This document shows positions 43,764-47,332 of a DNA stretch of 47,332 nt, piece by piece. The stretch is from assembly GCA_002720975.1 (NCBI GenBank), contig PBIX01000104.1, positions 1 to 47,332 on the forward strand, written 5' to 3'. The first letter of the stretch is position 1, and every line of letters begins with the position of its first letter. Both the position numbers and the translations under genes were made by a program. The notes under the pieces were generated by a model that worked only from the letters and a program-made list of their open reading frames with translations, was not told the DNA's origin and ran no database searches. The DNA is from Planctomycetota bacterium. Its GTDB lineage: Bacteria; Planctomycetota; UBA1135; GCA-002686595.

Positions 43764-44992
43764 TGTCTGCCCTGCTCGAAGCTCTCGCCAGGGAAGGCAT
43801 TGAAGGGGAGCTCCTGGGCGGCCAGCCCCTGGCCCTGCCCACGAACGAAGAACAGGTGCAAGCCGTTCTGAGGCGAGCCCACACCGATGGCATACGGGTG
43901 CTGCCCATGGGCCTGGGGAGCAAGCTGGAGTGGTGCCGGCCCGAGTACTCCAGCAATGCCGACCTGCTCCTGAGCACCCGGCGCCTGGACACGATCGTCG
44001 ACTACGTGCCCGGGGACGGAACCCTCACGGCCCAGGCCGGCTGCACCATGGCACAGCTCGAAGAGCGGGTCCGCGCCGGCGGCCACCGCCTCACCCCGGC
44101 AGTCCCCCTCCCGAATGTCTCGACCCTGGGCGGAGTCCTCGCTGCGGGTCAGTCCGGTCCCGACCGGCAAAAGCGCGGGCCCGTTCGCCATCACGTGCTG
44201 GGCATGCGCGTGGCTCTGTCCGACGGGACCCTCGCCCGTAGCGGCGGGCGCCTGGTCAAGAACGTGACGGGCTTTGACCTGCATCGCCTGTACACCGGCT
44301 CGCGGGGCACGCTCTGCATTCTCCTGGAGGCCAGCCTGCGCCTGTTCCCGCGCGCCGATGAGCACACGCATCTGGTGCGTGAAGAAGCAGAGCTGGACCG
44401 GGTGCTCGCGCGCTGCCGCAGCCTGCGCTCGCTGGAATGTGAGCCGCTGGCATGGACCCTGGAGAACCACAGCGGGTCGTGGCGCCTGCACGTGGCCCTT
44501 GAGGGACGTGGCCGTGCCCATGAAGAAGATGTCCGGGACGTGGAGAGGGTGCTGGCCCCCCAAGAGGTCTTGCGTGGGCCAGACGCAGATGCGGCATTCG
44601 ATTCCCTGCGTGACCTGGAAGCGAGCATGGGCTGGGGGCAGGCACGCGTCCTGACACGTCCGTCCCGCCTCGGGGCCGTCCTGCGCAAGCTGGATGAGGA
44701 AGGAGGCCTGCAATGGACCGCGCAGATGGGCCTGGGCGAGCTGTGCCTGCGCCTGCCCGACCTTGAGGAATCCCCCGCCGAGCAGCAGGTTGAGCGCCTG
44801 AACGGGTTGCGGGAGATCCTCACCCCGCTTGGCGCGCGCCTGGAGCCCCGCAGGGTCCAAGCCCAGGCACATGCGGAGCTGGCTCCTGCTCTGGAAGCGC
44901 AGCCGGCCCTGGATTGGATGCACCGCTTGCAGGACGAGCTCGACCCGCAGGGACAGTTGCGCTCGCCCTCTTTCCCGGGGAGGCGGACGTGA
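43763..44992 (+). CDS. glcE: Glycolate oxidase subunit GlcE
   Basis: 409 residues. A second PCMH FAD domain with LPMGLGSKLEWC, VSTLGGVLAAGQSGP, LVKNVTGFDLHRLYTGSRGTL is specific to GlcE. The C-terminal half is less conserved. It overlaps glcD and glcF at both ends, so the three subunits are made in step. Confidence 0.9.
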   Translation: MSALLEALAREGIEGELLGGQPLALPTNEEQVQAVLRRAHTDGIRVLPMGLGSKLEWCRPEYSSNADLLLSTRRLDTIVDYVPGDGTLTAQAGCTMAQLEERVRAGGHRLTPAVPLPNVSTLGGVLAAGQSGPDRQKRGPVRHHVLGMRVALSDGTLARSGGRLVKNVTGFDLHRLYTGSRGTLCILLEASLRLFPRADEHTHLVREEAELDRVLARCRSLRSLECEPLAWTLENHSGSWRLHVALEGRGRAHEEDVRDVERVLAPQEVLRGPDADAAFDSLRDLEASMGWGQARVLTRPSRLGAVLRKLDEEGGLQWTAQMGLGELCLRLPDLEESPAEQQVERLNGLREILTPLGARLEPRRVQAQAHAELAPALEAQPALDWMHRLQDELDPQGQLRSPSFPGRRT

Positions 44993-46290
44993 GCACTTTT
45001 TCGAGAGAAGCAGGGGCCGCCCTGATCGAGCACGCCCAGAGCCTGGACTGCATCCACTGCGGGCTGTGCCTGCACACCTGCCCCACCTATCAGCTCACGG
45101 GCAACGAGAGCGCCAGCCCCCGCGGGCGGATCCACCTGATGCGTGCTGAAGCCGAGGGGCGCATCGAACCCGATCACAGCTTCGAAGAGGCGATGAACTC
45201 CTGCCTCCTGTGCTTGCGCTGCGAGAGCGTGTGCCCCGCAGGCGTGCGCTTCGAGTCCATGATGGAGAGCTGCCGGGACGGGCTGGACTCGGTGCGGCCC
45301 AAGGGCTGGCTTGCGCGCCTGGCGAGGCGTATCGGGTTCGGGCGCATCCTGCCCAGCCGCACGGGCATCCGGTTCACCTTGGGGGCGCTGAAGCTGGCCC
45401 AGATCCTGGGCCTGACCCGTCTCGCGCCGCTGCTCTTGGGTGCGCGTGGGCGCGCCCTGGCCTCGCTCCCTTCTGTCCCCCCGCGAGCCGAGCGACAGCC
45501 GCTCGACCTGGCTGCGCCCGCATCGGGATCCGAAACGCAAGAGGCCTGGCTCATGGAGGGCTGCGTCATGCCCGAGCTCTTCGGCCGTGTGAACCGGGCA
45601 AGCGCAGCGGTGCTCGCGGCAGCGGGCGTGCACTGCCGCACCCGCGCTGAGCACACCTGCTGTGGCGCTCTGCATGCTCACAACGGCGACCTGGCAGGTG
45701 CACGCGACCTGGCCCGCTCAACGATCATCGCCTTTGAGTCCTCCGAGAACATTCCTATCGTGGTCAACAGCGCGGGCTGTGGCTCACACATGAAGGAGTA
45801 CCCGCGCCTCTTCACCGAGGATCCCGAGTGGCTTGACCGGGCACAGGCCTTCTCCTCCAGGGTCGTGGACTTCACGGAGTTCCTGGCCACACCGGAGCGG
45901 CTCGATCCATTGAAGTCCCGGCTGGGACGCAGCAAGTCCGGGACGCTGGCCTTCGATGATCCCTGCCATCTTTGCCACGGCCAGGGCGTGCGCTCTGCAC
46001 CGCGAACCCTGCTTGCGGCCATCCCCGGGGTCGAGGTCGTCGAACTGGAGGATCCCGAGGCCTGCTGCGGCTCGGCGGGAATCCACTCCATGCTGCGACC
46101 GGAGGACTCCTCAGCCTTGCTCGCCGACAAGCTACGAGACCTTGAGCGCAGCGGTGCGCAGACGCTGGTCACCGCCAACCCGGGCTGCCACATGCAGTGG
46201 GCCGGGGGCCTGGCTCAGGCGAAGCCAGGCAAGCAGGTGCAGCACATCGCCGAGGTGCTCGCCAAGGCTCTTGAACCGGACGCGTCCTAG
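44989..46290 (+). CDS. glcF: Glycolate oxidase iron-sulfur subunit GlcF
   Basis: 433 residues from GTG 44989, which shares GTGA with the glcE stop and has GGAGG at 44978-44982. Two [4Fe-4S] sites, [12 protein letters not shown] and [12 protein letters not shown], are followed by two cysteine-rich CCG domains ([11 protein letters not shown] and CCGSAG). It passes electrons from GlcD/E to the quinone pool. Its stop shares CTAG with the convergent epimerase-like gene. Confidence 0.93.
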   Translation: MSTFSREAGAALIEHAQSLDCIHCGLCLHTCPTYQLTGNESASPRGRIHLMRAEAEGRIEPDHSFEEAMNSCLLCLRCESVCPAGVRFESMMESCRDGLDSVRPKGWLARLARRIGFGRILPSRTGIRFTLGALKLAQILGLTRLAPLLLGARGRALASLPSVPPRAERQPLDLAAPASGSETQEAWLMEGCVMPELFGRVNRASAAVLAAAGVHCRTRAEHTCCGALHAHNGDLAGARDLARSTIIAFESSENIPIVVNSAGCGSHMKEYPRLFTEDPEWLDRAQAFSSRVVDFTEFLATPERLDPLKSRLGRSKSGTLAFDDPCHLCHGQGVRSAPRTLLAAIPGVEVVELEDPEACCGSAGIHSMLRPEDSSALLADKLRDLERSGAQTLVTANPGCHMQWAGGLAQAKPGKQVQHIAEVLAKALEPDAS

Positions 46291-47207
46291 GAGGCCAGCT
46301 GCTCGCGCACGCGCAGCAGCAGGTCCTTGGTCAGCTGGATGCCCTCAGCCTCGGTGTGCTTCGGGCCCTCGTACTCTACCCCCACGTACCCGCGGTAGCC
46401 CGCCTCCTTGACCGTGGTCATGAGCCTGAGGTAGTCGCTCTGGGTCTCGTTCCCATCGGCGTCGAAGGTGTGGGACTTGGCGCTGACGGCCTTGGCGAAG
46501 GGCATCAGCTCCGCCACACCCTTGTAGCGGTCGTACCACTTGCCGCCCCCGAGGTTGAAGTTGCCGAAATCCGGGAGGGTGCCCACCCGGGGATGATCCG
46601 CCTTGACCATGACCCCAGCCAGCCACTCACCGTTGGACGAGAGTCCGCCGTGGTTCTCCACGATCACGTTGATGTCATAGGGGTCGGCCACCTCGGCGAG
46701 GGTGCGTAGGGATTCGGCGGCGCGCCCCATGCCGTCCTCCCAGTCCGATGCGCCCGCGGCGTTGACACGGATGGAGTGGCAGCCCAGGTAGGCGGCGGCC
46801 GCAACCCACTTGAAGTGGTTGCGGATGGCCTTGGATCTGGCACCGTCATCCTTGGCGGCCAGTGGGCCCTCACCGTCCACCATGATCAGGAGAGAGCGCA
46901 CACCCTGGTCCTCTGCGCGGGTGCGCATCTCCTGCAGGTACTTGAAGTCCGTGGCGTGCTGCTTGAAGAAGGAGTTGACGTACTCCACGGCGTGGATGCC
47001 AAAGGTCTCCTTCGTGTAGCGCGCAAAATCCAGGTTGTCCAGGTCGCGCGCACCCAGGCTACGGTGCAGGGACCACTGAGCCAGAGAGATGTCAAACCAG
47101 GGCTTCTCCTCGCGAGCGATGACGCTTGCCAGGGCCGGATCGAGGGCTACGGCACCGGTGGCCAGAGCACCCAAACCACTCTGCAGAAATGAACGGCGTG
47201 TATGCAT
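46287..47207 (-). CDS. Tat-exported sugar phosphate isomerase/epimerase-like TIM-barrel protein
   Basis: 306 residues. The N-terminus [18 protein letters not shown] is a twin-arginine signal. The xylose-isomerase-like TIM barrel follows, with [47 protein letters not shown] and [13 protein letters not shown] and H residues in these motifs are likely metal ligands. Exported proteins of this kind are frequent in Planctomycetota and probably act on sugars outside the cytoplasm. It begins 5 bases after another gene's stop. Confidence 0.85.
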   Translation of the reverse strand: MHTRRSFLQSGLGALATGAVALDPALASVIAREEKPWFDISLAQWSLHRSLGARDLDNLDFARYTKETFGIHAVEYVNSFFKQHATDFKYLQEMRTRAEDQGVRSLLIMVDGEGPLAAKDDGARSKAIRNHFKWVAAAAYLGCHSIRVNAAGASDWEDGMGRAAESLRTLAEVADPYDINVIVENHGGLSSNGEWLAGVMVKADHPRVGTLPDFGNFNLGGGKWYDRYKGVAELMPFAKAVSAKSHTFDADGNETQSDYLRLMTTVKEAGYRGYVGVEYEGPKHTEAEGIQLTKDLLLRVREQLAS

Positions 47208-47212
47208 GAATC

Positions 47213-47332
47213 TCAGCCCAGAAGTGAAGAGGGGATGTCGAAGGCACGACCCATGATGGGTCGATTGACGATACGACGCACCTTGGCCGACGCGGCGGGC
47301 CCGAGATCCGCAGCGGTTTCCAATGCGGCAAC
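47213..47332 (-). CDS. 3' end of a gene upstream of the epimerase-like gene
   Basis: The minus strand from the window edge reads 39 codons to a TGA at 47215-47213, ending [20 protein letters not shown] and three more residues. The reading frame is uninterrupted and the spacing to the next start is 5 bases, as in an operon. Too short to identify. Confidence 0.45.
   Translation of the reverse strand, partial: VAALETAADLGPAASAKVRRIVNRPIMGRAFDIPSSLLG

Noticed and set aside
1-47332. CRISPR array, insertion sequence, prophage or integrative element
   Set aside because: No regularly spaced repeats, transposase or integrase motifs, att-like direct repeats or terminal inverted repeats were seen; the tRNA gene at 19249 has no integrase next to it.

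Overview
The window is gene-dense, GC-rich (about two-thirds G+C by eye) bacterial chromosome with no rRNA, CRISPR array, transposase or phage gene. Secreted FG-GAP, reprolysin, HEAT-repeat and Tat-exported TIM-barrel proteins, a DUF6677-like membrane protein, an archaeal/fungal-type Asd and a McsA/ClpC pair point to Planctomycetota, probably a deep marine lineage. That placement is an inference; Myxococcota-like or other delta-type lineages are the main alternatives. TGA and TAG both serve as ordinary stops, so the code is standard.

Layout. 1-206 (-) is the 5' end of a secreted FG-GAP protein. 395-7358 (+) holds a secreted M12B protease, a DUF455 di-iron protein coupled to an ATP-grasp protein, a lipoprotein of the sulfatase/alkaline phosphatase superfamily, an M28 peptidase, and an AhpD-like selenoprotein whose in-frame TGA at 7065-7067 is followed by a SECIS-like hairpin. 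7355-11823 (-) is an adaptor/ATPase/permease/permease efflux operon, followed by a Na+/H+ antiporter (11902-13173, -). 13279-19005 (-) encodes a YejM/PbgA-type membrane enzyme, an STT3-type oligosaccharyltransferase and an orphan secreted protein. tRNA-Ser(GCT) at 19249-19338 leads into a PEGA lipoprotein, murD, a protein made of two degenerate Clp N-domains, mcsA and clpC, closed by a strong terminator at 25587. Then come a HEAT-repeat protein, a DUF309 protein, an orphan secreted protein (-), dprA, two membrane proteins (-), a thioesterase and a small zinc-ribbon protein.

31098-36096 (+) is a full iron-sulfur assembly operon, iscR-iscS-iscU-iscA-hscB-hscA. gpmI and asd follow on the minus strand, then an M48 metalloprotease, a glycogen-synthase-like protein that has lost its donor-binding residues, a ROK sugar kinase, glcDEF (glycolate oxidase), and a Tat-exported sugar isomerase/epimerase-like protein with the 3' end of another gene upstream of it.

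Organisation is tight. Many neighbours overlap as ATGA or GTGA (3006, 8522, 17077, 21216, 29230, 31574, 41326, 44989), and four of six convergent pairs end in one shared CTAG in which each strand reads TAG. No gene-free stretch exceeds 300 bases. The most notable items are the selenoprotein with its SECIS, the Clp-N-only protein beside mcsA-clpC, the STT3/YejM pair, and the DUF455/ATP-grasp pair.
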